NCBI GenBank assembly: GCA_019022495.1
Contig: JAFEKR010000037.1
Span: 1-64,000 of the forward strand
DNA: 64,000 bases
From: Epichloe hybrida
Taxonomy: Eukaryota > Ascomycota > Sordariomycetes > Hypocreales > Clavicipitaceae
Direction: 5' to 3'
The notes below the pieces were generated by a model. That model worked only from the letters and a program-made list of their open reading frames with translations, was not told the DNA's origin and did not search any database. The translations under genes were made by a program, and so were the position numbers. The stretch's first letter is position 1. Each line of letters begins with the position of its first letter. This document shows positions 20,457 to 32,500 of this stretch, in pieces.

Positions 20457-23021
20457 ATTGGTTGCTAATTGGCGGGCATAGAAACTAGAGTAGCATTTTG
20501 GAGTGGCGTTATTTTCTTTTCTTTTTTTTTTTTTTTTTTTTTTCAGATTCTTATGGGAGAATTGAGAGTCACGGCGGCCACAGGAGTTTCATGTTTAAAC
20601 CTGGAACTCTGCGCAGACGCGCGGACATGAATTAGAAGGCCCAATCCACACAATCAGCTGGAGAGAAGGTCAAATTAAATTCTTGGAGCAGGCGCGGGAA
20701 ATGCTTTCAGTCTCTCAAATTTTATCCTCTTCATGGGCACTGGTCCTATTCCGATAGCTGATCCTCAAAAACAGATAGAACACACAAACTTGATAAATCC
20801 GCAGGAACCCAGTCAGCACAACTGTGACACAGCAGCCAGCCGCCTGTCTTGCGTCTTCTGCGAGCTGTTTAATCTCGTCTTGCGTATGCGTTCGAGGTTC
20901 CCCACGGCCGTGGTATCTGTTTCATGCAAACTCCAATCTCGAGAAAGCAAAGCGGCGATGGGTGTTGTGGGAGAGGCAAGCCGTTTGAGAATGTCTGGTG
21001 TGACGTCAAACCAGTCTGTCTGTCTGTCTGGTCCATTGGTACAAGATCAACAATAAGTGGAAGGCATATGATGAAGACGCACCAGAAGCAGGTCAGGATT
21101 ATCCCGATATTACTGCCCCTATGCCTGCCTGTCTTGGTTGAAATTTGGGCTGTGGTGGCCATTGCCTGGAGCACCATGTGTCAAACAACCACCACCTACC
21201 TCCTCATCCTCCCCTTCATAGCTCATAATTCATTGTCTTTGAGGCGGTTTTTTTTTTTTGGAACAAAAAGTTGAAAAAAAAGTCGTCATGCGCGGCGATC
21301 TACGTCGTGGTACTAGCTCGTTGGCCGGTTGGCCGAGCCCGTGATAACTAAACGCCCCTCCCCTCCTTTGCAAACATTGAATGTGGTCTCATCCCCTCCT
21401 TTGCATTGAATGTGGTCTCACCCCCTCCATGAGCCCCCCCCCATTTTGGCCAAGCATGACCTGTCACTTGTTGCAGGCGTGGGCAACATGCGCACATGAG
21501 TGGCGTCTTAATTCCAAAGTTGCATGTAATATGGAGCAATCCATATGGCCTCTCTGGTCCTCGTCAGACAAACCCCTGGCGTACGCCAAAAGTGTGAAGG
21601 GCGAAGGCGGGGGTAAAGGCAGCACCGCCGAAGCCATGTCCCGAATCGCTCCTCGCGTCTTCAGGGCTATTCAAAGCGGAAGGTGAGAGAAAGCTGCATG
21701 CGACGGACGACACCTGTCATCCTTGATGCCGACACTCGTACATACGGAGTACGAGGCGAGAAGCGATTCATCTGCGCATGCGCACCTGGCTGTCGATGAT
21801 CTATCTCATGGTCATGGCCAACCGTCCCACATACGAAACCTCGTACATATTCGTACATGTCTTCCTTCCTCTCAGAGTCGCTGCCTCGGATTAGTCCGTA
21901 TGTAATTCTCTCCTCGACAAGTATCATCATCCCCTTCGCCGTTACAGCTCACACGGGAGCACCCGAGGAAAGACGGGGCGTGCCCAGGATCTTGGTGGGT
22001 CCGGCACGTTGACGTTGATCAAGATCCAAGAACCCTGTTGAGCTCGGTCAAATCAGTATCCTACATAATAGATGTTGCTGTCCAGAGCCGAGTCAACACG
22101 AACACGAGGATTGACGTTGTTGTATTCGAAGCGTCGACACATCATTTGCCATGGCCGATGGCGGAGGGCCAGGCATCGCAACATTTCTTTATGACAACGG
22201 CAATCTCGCGCGGCTTCGTAGCAAGCACAAGGGTCCAAGAACCGAAAGCACGAATCAAGACAGCCAGCGGGACTCTCCCTCTTTCTTTCTCTCTCATTTG
22301 GAAAGAAAAATCCCAGTGAGTAAACTTCGCACTTGGTCGGGCAATATCTGCCAATAAGATCGGGCATGACTAGGGTCCCTTGACCCAATTCTCTCCATTG
22401 TGTGTAGTCCGTACGGAGTATGTAGTTCAATCAATTCCTTTGCGTGGCTTGAGAGACATCAAGCAGATCGTTTCCAACTACCGGCGATCGATGGGTGGCG
22501 TATGGCCGGTAAAGCCTGGGTATCCCAAGACCAAAAAGCAGAGAACACGACCTCTTTCATCATGTCGATGGGCTTCTTCCGGATTTTTTTGAGACGGAGC
22601 ACATCAAACATACGAGGCCAAGGTCCTCGACGGTTTTGAACTCGAAATCATCCTCTCCCGGGGCTTCCAGCCGCGATAAGCGAACACCGTAGCCGACATC
22701 GGAGTATTTGTCACATCAAAAGTTCTTTTCGGAATGATATACGGACGTAATAAGTGGAGGACGGTAAGTCGAAGAACAACGGAGCCGCACTATCTGCATT
22801 ATATGTAAAGGGCATTAGAGGGTCCATGAGGCTCGGCTAATAAGAAAGGGGTGGCAAGGACTTGCACTCTGCGCGGCAGGCGAAAAGCTTTGGAATGATG
22901 CGACGTGGTTATATGTAATAACGCATCGACTTATCCAGGTCAGACTGATTGGTGAGTGGTCGGTCCCCCTGGAAAGTGAGCCCAACCCAGCCCGGCTCAG
23001 CCCAGCTCAGCCGCCCATGAC

Positions 23022-23061
23022 GCATTTGCATTTGCATTTGCATTTGCATTTGCATTTGCAT
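23022..23061. repeat. Tandem repeat, unit GCATTT
   Basis: More than six near-perfect copies of a 6-bp unit, followed by a looser CATCCG/CATCTG stretch to about 23102. Confidence 0.9.
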
Positions 23062-24530
23062 TGACCTCTGCATCCGCACAACCGCATCTGCATCCGCATC
23101 CGTCGGGGGCGGGAGAGGAGGGTGTGGCGGGCGTGGTGGTTGTCAACCGACTTTTCACACTCTTTCTCCACTAGTCCGTATGTGGTCCATTATGCAGTCC
23201 GTACGCATGGCCAACAAGGAGCTTTATCTAGGGGACACACACTACATGCAACAGTCAGCATTCAACCCGTCGTATCAATCGAGTATTAGACGAACAACTC
23301 ATTTCTTCTCTCCTCTTCGTCTTGTTACGTCTTGTTGTCATATGCCTTGTCCACAAAGGGCAAGTCGGAGCATCTATTCCATCACGCCAACCTTGTCTTG
23401 ATTCGTTTTGGCATTGCTTCAGTCCAGCCAAAGTTGACTGCCCGCTTCCCGGGCCGTTGTCCAGCAGATGAATCGCGTCGGCTTGCGTACCATTCTTTTC
23501 CGTGTCCCCGGAACGGACCTCCGGACGGATACAACACACAAGGTCCCGCCTCACTGCCACTGGCGTGCAAGGGTCGGTACACATAACGTCTTTGCTTCGG
23601 AACCTTGGATTGATCAGTCATGAACGAAGGTACTCCGTATACCAGCATAATATGTCGTGCTACTTACTCCGTGCGTGTGGTGATTTGGCATATGTACTGC
23701 TCACTGCCCACCACCACCCATGCACATGCACATGCTTGACTTTGCCCGGGAGAAACGAGGGAGTCGTGACCCGAAGAAGACAAGGAAAGACAACAAAGAC
23801 AGATGGCCAAGGAAGAAGGGCAAGGGTAAAAAAAATAGAATAAATCAGAATGCCCGCTGCGTCTTGTACTCTGTACATACACGCCGGCGACTAAACCCCC
23901 AGATCCCCAGCGGCTAGCGAGACAACGAAACTCCCTCTGCCTCCCCCCTTTTCCTATGCATGCCATGGGTGGAGATGAGTGAGCCCGTACTTGTCCAGTC
24001 GACGCCACCATCCATGTATCGCCCCAATGCAATCCGTACGGAGTCGTACGGAGTACGTTCATGCAAAGGTGGCCATCTTCTGATATCCCTTTTACTTCAT
24101 TTGTCGTCCTTGACCTTGCCTTCCGCATACTACCTGTTGCCTGTAAGCAGTTTGTCCAAATGATACCCAATTGTTCATAACATTTGGTACTTTGCATCAG
24201 CATTATGGCATCTCGCAAACCATCATCCAATAATTGATCTCTTCTGTCGGCATTTGGGTGGAGTTACCAGGTAGGTGAGTAAGAAGCCCTGTCAACTGGC
24301 CGGGAACAAATCCTTCATTGTCCTCTTCTTTGACCTGATTTTTCCCTCAACCCTGCCCTACATCATGAACCCCCCCTCACTCGCTCTCTCACCGCTGTGC
24401 TTCTCTATCATCTTTTTTGTTCATGGCTCCGCAAGCACGAGTTGTTCTTGATGAACCCGGACGATACATGTCGGCATATTATATGTGCGTATATAAACCA
24501 CCTTCGCTTCGTCGCCGACAAATCTCGACA

Positions 24531-24560
24531 CTACCATACTACCATACTACCATACTACCA
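24531..24560. repeat. Tandem repeat, unit CTACCATA
   Basis: Nearly four copies, about 235 bp upstream of the methyltransferase-like start codon. Confidence 0.85.
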
Positions 24561-24794
24561 ATTTCACCGAGGCCGGCTCGGAACGCTTTCGTCTGCTCCT
24601 CTCATCCATCTTCTGGATGAAGTCAGCTTGTTGAAAATTCGTTCAGTCTTGTTAGTTTCCGCCGGTAAATTTGGCCGGGTTCGAGCCGTGGTCTGCTGGG
24701 GCAGCGGAGTCATCCTGTCTTCCGCCGTCTCTCCTCCAGAATCCTGGGCTGTCGTATCGTCTGGGCATTATCGTGCAGCTAACCCCTTTATATC

Positions 24795-25631
24795 ATGGCT
24801 CCTCCGTTGAGCAAAGCACTAGCCCACGGCAGTGTCATCAATATTGGAGGTGCTGATATGCCTAGCGATATTACGGAACGCCTATTGAGCACGTTGCAGG
24901 CGCCGTACGACAGGGGCAACAAACCCATCCTTCCCGACGAGCTGTTGTATGACGACAATGGACTGCGAATCTGGAATGAGATCATCTTCACTCCAGAATT
25001 CTACCAGACGCACGATGAGATAGCGCTGTTTAAGAGGCACGGAGAGTCGATCGCACGTCTTGTTTCACCGGGCGTGACCATGGTAGATATTGGAGCAGGG
25101 TTAGTAATTCCACTCTTGGCGCACAAGGTGACGAATCCACACGAAATTGAACCATGCGCGAGTTGTCTCGAGGATAACAGGTATAGGCTGACGTGACGTG
25201 GTGGCGAAAGTGACACGAGAAAAGTCGACCATCTCCTAGACGCGTTCGAGAAGACAAAGGTTTCGGCCACATATCTTGCTCTCGATATTTCTGCAGCCTC
25301 GCTGTCACACAACGTAGGGCATTTGGCCGGGTTGCACTCGGCGCCTGGATCGTATGTTACTTGCGCTGGTCTCTGGGGCACTTTCGAGGATGGACAGGAC
25401 TTTGTGGCGAGGCACATCAAAGGCCCGAGGCTGTTTCTGTCATTGGAATGTTGGAAAGCTGATGGTTCCGAGTTCCGTAAGTTTCGAGTGCCCCGAGTTC
25501 CTGGTCGTCCTCCCCAATTTGCTCTTGAATCGGAGCTAACAAGTTGATATCCAGGCCAGTATCTCATCAAACTCAAGGATCCCCGAGATCCCGAGGAGGA
25601 TGGAGACAGCGGCGTATCTGATATATCATGA
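24795..25631 (+). CDS. Short Egt1/EasF-type SAM methyltransferase, truncated or chimeric
   Basis: Three exons (24795-25099, 25211-25476, 25555-25631) encode 215 residues. The first ~165 match the N-terminal half of the histidine-specific methyltransferase domain used by ergothioneine Egt1 and dimethylallyltryptophan N-methyltransferases: LLYDDNGLRIWNEIIFTPEF, YQTHDEIALF, SAM motif I VDIGAGDTRKV (across intron 1), TYLALDISAASL and LWGTFEDGQDF. Homology stops after RLFLSL. The normal C-terminal ~150 residues are missing, replaced by a short acidic tail (ending DGDSGVSDIS) through a well-formed intron. It may be a decayed gene, a truncated non-catalytic product or a recombination chimera. It is tail-to-tail with a regulator gene 229 bp away. 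Confidence 0.65.
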
Positions 25632-25860
25632 GATGCATGACACAAGTACGCGGTGCACATGTGCTCCGTACACCATCGTAGGGCGGCAAGTGTCTTCTAC
25701 ACAAGGCGATGTGGCGGGGGTACCACAAGAATACGTTACTGTCTTTGTCCCACCACAAAAAGATGTGACAATCCAGGCCAGGTACCCTGGCAAGGCCGCA
25801 TTATGCGCATAGATAGATGTATAGAGCCTCTTAGTGTCACCTTGCTTGTTGTGCTCATGT

Positions 25861-28248
25861 TTATGTCAAACACAAAACCTCTTTTTCGTGCTCTTGTACT
25901 TTATTCACCAATCTTTCCCACCATGCATGGCGGAGATGAATTGGCTGCGCGGCCTCAACACTGCCAGGCGGTAGCGACAACGGGAAGTCATTATCAATCC
26001 ATCCCCAGATATTCTGCAGCGCTGCGTACAGTGGAGGGACGCTCTGTGGAAGAGACGAGGGGTCATTAGTCAAAGAATAATATCACCAAGGTTTTGGAAG
26101 ACACTTTCGCGTCAGAGATACTAACACTTCTGACAGGGATTTGCAGCACTTCGTCAAACCATTTGCTAGACACGGCTTTATGCTCGGATGAAGAAGCCAA
26201 GATTCCCAGCAAGAACACGGGGAAGAGGGGTGCCTGCGCGGTGAATTGCATACCAGACGTCGGCATGATGGCAATGCACCGTCCGAGGTCGTCCAAGTGG
26301 GAGACAATTTCTGGGTGGTTTCGAGGGAGCCTATACAAGTCAAAGTGCGTGAGTACGGGGTGCGGAGACAACTCGGGCTGCGGTTGATTACATGCAGGCG
26401 TCAGTATTCTATGGAGCTTACCGGTACACCCGACACAGCAGGTAGAGTATGGCAGCAATGCGCCACGATTCAGCGGTGACGTCTGTCATGATCGAATTCT
26501 CATCAATAATGTACCCCGCCGATTGATGACGCACCCAATCAATGACAGCATGTGAAGAGTTGACAACTTCCCAGTCTTGCGATTCTGGGCTCCATTGCCT
26601 CATTCTCAGGAGCTCCTGACGAAGATAATCAGCCGTCATGGGGACTATTGGACTCTCTGCGTCTTGATGTAGGCGGGCTGCGCAATAGGTCACTTGGCTC
26701 AGAATATGGAGCAACTTTTTCGAAAAGCCACAGCCGCCATGGATCTGATACATGTCTTTTTCGGTCCCATAGAGTAGCCATGCGAATCTCGAGGCCTCTT
26801 TCTCCATGTCGAATTCTTCCGGTCGAGGCAATGAAGACATGGGCTGAGCCAGGATGACCGCGCGACCCACGATCACAGACTGAGAGATCCGCAACGAGGA
26901 CGCTTGGATGTTTGACGCTCTCCAAAAGCGCGACCCGCAGTCAGTTGCTTGCAATAATTCTTCTCCATGGCGGAAACCCTGAAGCCAGCGTGGAATGAAT
27001 GGCTTTTTCAATCGTCGCTCGGTCAAGACAATCTAGTATATTTGTCAACACAAGCTTGAAGATGTACAAAGGTCGTTTGTCTGCAAAAAAAAAAAAAAAA
27101 AAAATTTTTGCGGATGATACGCGACTTACATCCTGCATTGACAAAATGACAGCAATAGTGATCATTTCGTTTGCTTGCGTCTCGTCCTGATAAGTCGCTG
27201 CGTCGTTGAGCAATTGAGTAAACCGCTTCTCGGCAGCCTCAAATCGTTTATTGACTGCGTTTCGTATTGACTCAAGGGGCTGGTAGTCGTATATATAGAT
27301 TCCCGCCAGACTCTGAAGGGCTGAGCGAACGCCGACACTTTTGTGCATTTGCGCAAAGTCCTTCAGCCATGAATTTGTCTCCTCCAGGACACTACGGCCC
27401 GGGCACCAGTTGCGGATATCTGATTTTACGAGCGTTAGCATATCCTAGAGTCCGTAACATACGCGACATGATCAAGAGGCAGCCACTTTGTTTAGCCTTG
27501 TTGACGTACAAAACTGCCAAAATCGCCGGTCTGTGGGGTCCATCTTGGCTTCGTAGCCGTACTGAGAAGGTATCAGCCTTGGCGCGCCCATGGACGCGAC
27601 TTCCACAGAGACATTATGAAAAACGGGTGACGGAGTTGTCCCGTTTGGCGTACATGCACCATAGCTCGAATTTGCCCTTTGGCCGACGTAGGTTGAGAAA
27701 TCAATGCTCAACTCGGGCATGGCATCTTGGGAAGCTGGTGGTGGAGCCCGTGGGCCAACTAACGTGACACCATATGGTGAAGTGGCGATCTCATTAGGTT
27801 CCGAAACGTCATCCAGTTCTGTGATTCTGGAAGTCTGCGATATCGAGGATGTGCGTGCGATCGAGTCCCTTTTTTTGTTATTTTCCTTCGGCCACGAAAA
27901 CTTGATGTAACCGTTGACCTGGCCATCGACAGGGCGGTGAAAATATTGTGACCTGTTCAAACCAAATGTGCCTACACAATCACGAAAGGGGCTTTTGAAA
28001 ACATGATTGTTGAGACTTGGAGAGTGACGAGTGGTTTGCTGGACATGATCGATTGTTGTTTCCACCGAAGCAGCTGTGCCGTCGACAAGTTTCGCGAGAG
28101 GTGGTGTTGGCGAGACGAAGCATGAATTTAGAGAAATCGAATGATCCGAGTACAGTGAATCAGGGTGGTGCCGAGGCGGGAAATCGTGATGGGATCCAGT
28201 GAAAAGAGCTGCGATATATGTCAGATCCTGAGACAGGCAGCGTGTCAT
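25861..28248 (-). CDS. Fungal-specific transcription factor domain protein, no zinc cluster seen
   Basis: Five exons (27510-28248, 27130-27419, 26422-27032, 26126-26330, 25861-26043) splice in frame to 675 residues. The C-terminal ~420 residues match the large fungal transcription-factor (PF11951-type) domain of C6 regulators: DPTDRRFWQFYIRNWCPGRS, ALQSLAGIYIYDY, DIVLTERRLKKPFIPRWLQG, MYQIHGGCGFSKKLLHI, ITAE-like VTAESWRIAAILYL and FTAQAPLFPVFLLGI. I chose the ATG at 28248, but no Cys6 binuclear cluster is visible in this exon or within 1.3 kb upstream. A phase-compatible splice (acceptor at about 28213) could instead join the open frame at 28995-29553. A T20-rich polypyrimidine tract is in intron 2 (27086-27105 region). 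Confidence 0.72.
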
Positions 28249-28688
28249 CTCGACGTCTTGTCAAGGCTAATGCCGATCAAAATGAAGATGCAGGTGAGGC
28301 GATCGGAACAACCCAATTTCAAACAAAACCCTGAAGATTTTGAGTTGCTGATGAGCATTCACAGTGTATGTTCAATGCGAGATAATAGGAACACTCAAGC
28401 TGATCATGTTGAAAGATCTGCCTCCTTTGATGGGCAGTCATAACACTTGAGCCGGCGTGATTCGTGCCACGAGTGTGGAACATGGAGGGGGCGCCAGAAG
28501 GAACAAAAACAAAAAAGGAAGTCGATGAAGGGTGGTTTGGTCTCAATACCGACTGTATAATCTTGCCTATAGAAAAGAACATGGGAGGGGGGGCATGAAC
28601 GTGCTTCCCGTTCCCAAGCGATAATACAGTTCTCCCGGAACTAATCCGTAGGAACCAGCACACCGGTGTGGGGACAGACGCATACCCA

Positions 28689-28721
28689 CAACGAACCAGA
28701 GCGAACCAGGGCGAACCAGAG
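28689..28721. repeat. Tandem repeat, unit GCGAACCAG
   Basis: Three imperfect copies (AGAGCGAACC AGGGCGAACC type) in the gap between the two preceding open frames. Confidence 0.8.
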
Positions 28722-28994
28722 TGCTTGGTGGCGATACATGGCAGCATGGGGTGTTACGTCCAAAGAGCAGGCTGCAGACGAACCCCCCCCTTGGTTTGCC
28801 ATGGAGAGGGTAAATATAAATATGCCTCGGGTGGCTTGGGCTGGGCCGCTTGGGCTGGGCCGCTTGGCCATCCTATGTCGATAGGCATGATGCACGTGAG
28901 CCAGCAACATTTTTCACGTTTGCGACAAGCAAGCAGGGCGAGTGAGTGCATTGAACAACGGAACAGGTACCCAAGTACTAAAATTTCCTCTCAC

Positions 28995-29553
28995 CTGGCT
29001 GCATGGACGATGTAGCTCCCATTCTGTCGACATCTGCTAGGGCAAGTGGCGGCGGCCGGACCACTGTGGAAAGAAATGCTGTGCTCGCCCCGACACTGTC
29101 TCGGGGACTGATTCGCTGGGTTGACGGAAGGGCCAGTTCCTCAGACGACGCCCAAGTCCAGCATGAATCAAAAATGGCCGCACTGTTCGACCAGGAGAAG
29201 CTGTTAGTCGACTCGTCTGCAGGGCTCCTAGTTGCCATGGCCATGATGGGACTCGACGCAGAACCGGCATGCTCCTCGGGTTGCAGTTCTTGGTCAAGAT
29301 GTTGCGACGGTGGTTGTGATGGAAATGGTTGAGCCTGTTTCCAGTGGGGTTGAGAGTATGGCGGGGCTTGCGGTGGCAGCGGTGGCAGCGGTGGAAGCGG
29401 CGGCAGCGGCGTCAGCAGCTGATGCCGCGTGGTTTTTGTGTGGCGGTGAGAGAAGACCTTGGCATCGACGGAATGGTGATGAGCATCAAGCGGAGCGGCG
29501 AGCTTGATACGTTTTGCAGCACCTTGATCTTCAAAATCCAACGGGCCACCCAT
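28995..29553 (-). CDS. Possible coding exon of unknown gene (perhaps 5' exon of the regulator)
   Basis: An open frame from an ATG at 29553 to a GTGAGA donor after 28995 codes for about 186 residues. It starts MGGPLDFEDQGAAKRIKLAA, with a LPPLPP repeat, then Gln/Pro- and Ser-rich sequence. Low complexity makes it hard to judge. Its end phase (1) fits the acceptor at about 28213 in the regulator, but that intron would be nearly 780 nt, long for a fungus. No conserved domain is recognised. Confidence 0.35.
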
Positions 29554-32500
29554 CGGAGCAGAAGAATAGTATACTAATATGATGGAGACAAACGGCGGTG
29601 ACCGCTTGTATTGTATTTTGTGGCTGAAGATGTGAGGGATGATCGATGGCTGATCACAGCTATGCCCTGTTGCTATCGAGCTCGTAAAGGCTTTGTCTCT
29701 GACAACTCGACTAGGCTGTCGACGAAGGTGTCTCACAGTGTGATGGGGGGTGATGGGTGCGACGCGCTTGCGGGGGCGGCTGGGTCGTTGGGGCGTTCGC
29801 TAACCAGCCAGGATCGGGCTCCATTGATTCAGCTTGTGCAGGTAGTCCATGTATTGTAACTTAATAATGCCGGTCCTGGACGATTGTAATGATGGCACTC
29901 AATTCGGAGGAGCCAGTAAAGACGATCAAATTTAGTCGAATATAGGGCACACAGGAGTTGTTGCGCTGGTGCACCCCAGCAAATGTTTTGCCAAAACGGC
30001 CCTTGAACGACAGGATCAGCCGGAGAGAAAGAACGCATTAGAGCGCAAACAGAAGGCAGCCAGCAAGTCGCGTCCCCATGTAATAAGGTTGGGATACGAC
30101 ATGGAGGAGGAGTCTGAAGGGCGACCGGGAAGGGCTCGACGCGCGGTCAGGCGGGCGAGCGGGCGGGTATGAGCATGTCGGCATGTCGGCAGGCGGGCCA
30201 GGAGTGATCAGTCAGCCAGCCGGTTCGTGCCTGCTTGCCGCTTGCTACTACTGTTCAATGAACATAACAGGGCATTTGGGTCAGATACCAGGGCAAGCGA
30301 GGGCAAGGTCCAGCGAGCAAAATGCATAGCCATCAACGTCTGGGAATCGGAGCTTTGAAATCATGTAACAATGGGGAGTGGTGTGCTGGGGCGCCGGTAC
30401 ACCTCTGACAATTTGTCCTTGTGAGAGTGAAAGACAGGGGGAGAGAGGGGAAAAGGGAAAAAGTGTCGCGTTCGGAGGGCATGGACAGAATGAACGGCGC
30501 GCGGGGGAGAAGACAAGCATTGTGAGGAGACAAAAAACTAGAAGTAACACTTGCTTACAGACGAGGTGTCTAGCGCAGGATGGGCCAGACCACGGCGGTC
30601 GAGTCGATATTATCGGTGCCTTTGTTCTCTGTTGAAAGTCTTCTATTGGTCCGATGCGGTCGCTTATCGTCTCTTTTCTCAAGTGCTCCGCAATATTTGG
30701 AAGCAATGGACGAGTTGTGGTCGTCGAGACGCAAGTCGAGAAGGGAAAAGAGGGAGACGGAGTAAAGAAGTGAGCACGGCGTTCCTGCATTAAAGAGGAA
30801 TGAATGGATAAGGTCAACTGCAAAGGAGCCAACCAGATAGTAAAGAAGGGTCGGTCTGACAGAAACAAGCCTTGGGATATTCATAACCGAAAAAAAAATC
30901 CACGAGTACGGAGTATGAGTCCCCGATAATCGTCGCTTGCAGCTTCTCGGTCGGGCTTTTTCTTGTGTTGCGACTTGCCGTTTCATCGATCTAGCCCGCG
31001 GCAGCCAGCGGGCCGAGCCTCAGCAGTGTGGCATATCTGTTCTTTCTGAGGCTTGCTTGCTTGCTTGTTTGGTTGGCCGTTTGGCTGTTTGGCTGTTTGG
31101 CTGTTTGGCTGTTTGGTTGGTTGGTTGGTTGGTTGGTTGATTGATTGATTGATTGATTGATTGACGCCAGAACCAACATGTCCACCTCATCAATGTTCAG
31201 CGGCGCCTTCTCCATTTTCAACTGGTCCCAGATCCCGGGTCCCAGATCCCAGATCCCTGCTCAGCTTTGTCAATTTAGGGCCTGGGGTGGACCCACCTAC
31301 AAGGGTGTCTGGTTGCAGATTCAAAGCGGCTTCTCATTCGATGTTCCCACTCCTAATCGCTCTGCAGCTGCAGCTGCTTGCTTGCTGCTGCAGACCCAGA
31401 CCACGCCTCCTCCCCTGCCGACTACTTCTTGTCGTTTGGTCGACTCCCGGCTCCGTGATCATTGCGGGAGCTAATACCAGTACGGAGGCTGTTCGACTGG
31501 TAGAATGGACACGGACAGACGGGCATTAATAATCAATAACGCCACCACCCGACAACAAGGGGGGGAGGGCGGCGGTGCTCTCACACACTGACGCCGTTGT
31601 TTCATTCTTCTTCCGAGCAGCCCCCCCCCTCATCCCCTTTGTTTTCCTCTAACCTATCTCGGACTTGATTCAATTGGGGTCCGAGATGAAGACTAATCAT
31701 TATTGCCGGCGTAGAGGGGCTATTTCTTTTTCATACCGATATTTACGTGTCAACATGTCACCGTCTCGGTCCCTTTGTGTGAGTCTGCCCTGCCACTAAC
31801 GCTGATGATTGACGGCGCCACCAAGATTTCCTGCACTCGACGTCCAAGGGAACGTTGCGAGCGCGGCCAAGTGGACTAAACGAAGGATGAAATACAAATA
31901 TACCACATACTTCGCACACCGGGGCGCCACAGTAGTTTCACATGCCGGAATCGCAGGCTTGTTCCCTATCACTTATCAACTTCCCATGCTTTGCAATGGC
32001 TATTGCATCTTCTCATTTTGGCGTCACGGGCTTGTGGATATGGCGGCAAACGCGCGCTCTTGCTCCGCATTGGCAATATGTACATAGATTTTAATTATTT
32101 ACTAGAAGGTACCTTTGATCTAGCCCCTGCATCCTTTATTTCCCTAGCTAATGTCTGCCTTGCTTAACCCCCCCTGTCATGTAGATTTTTAAAAATGTAA
32201 TTCCAAAGAGTGTGTTGTGTATGCTACCCTATCCCGTTGGGACCTCACGCACGTATTGTGTCCACATCATTCACAGTATACATTTACGTACGGATTCGTA
32301 CGGAGTAAGAGAGTACTTACTTATTAAAAGCCTACTCCGTAGACAATCTTCAAACTATTAGTCCGTACACTACCTTATATATACTACTCCATATTATATT
32401 ATTGCATTATTAGGCTACTACTTCTTTTACAGTAAGGTTTTTTTCTAGATCTTTATCCCCTTTATCCTGCCTAGTAGCGACTAGCTTTTATCCTAGGTCC

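Larger units (their letters stand above)
20457..24794. other. Gene-free 4.3-kb stretch
   Basis: I see no credible gene. It contains a T-run near 20521-20543, a tandem duplication of CCCCTCCTTTGCA with GAATGTGGTCTCA at 21358-21424, GCATTT repeats at 23022-23061, a CTACCATA tandem at 24531-24560, and several TACGGAGTA-type motifs (near 21740, 22411, 23631, 24036, 24048). A TATA-like GTATATAAA lies at 24488, about 300 bp before the next gene. Confidence 0.5.

Noticed and set aside
24660..24690. GGTTCGAGCC, similar to a tRNA B box
   Set aside because: There is no A box at the right distance and no acceptor or anticodon stem can be folded by eye.
28165..28443. Plus-strand CDIC...C pattern resembling a Zn2Cys6 cluster
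   Set aside because: The spacing to the third Cys is wrong, no second half of the cluster follows, and it is antisense to the regulator's 5' exon.
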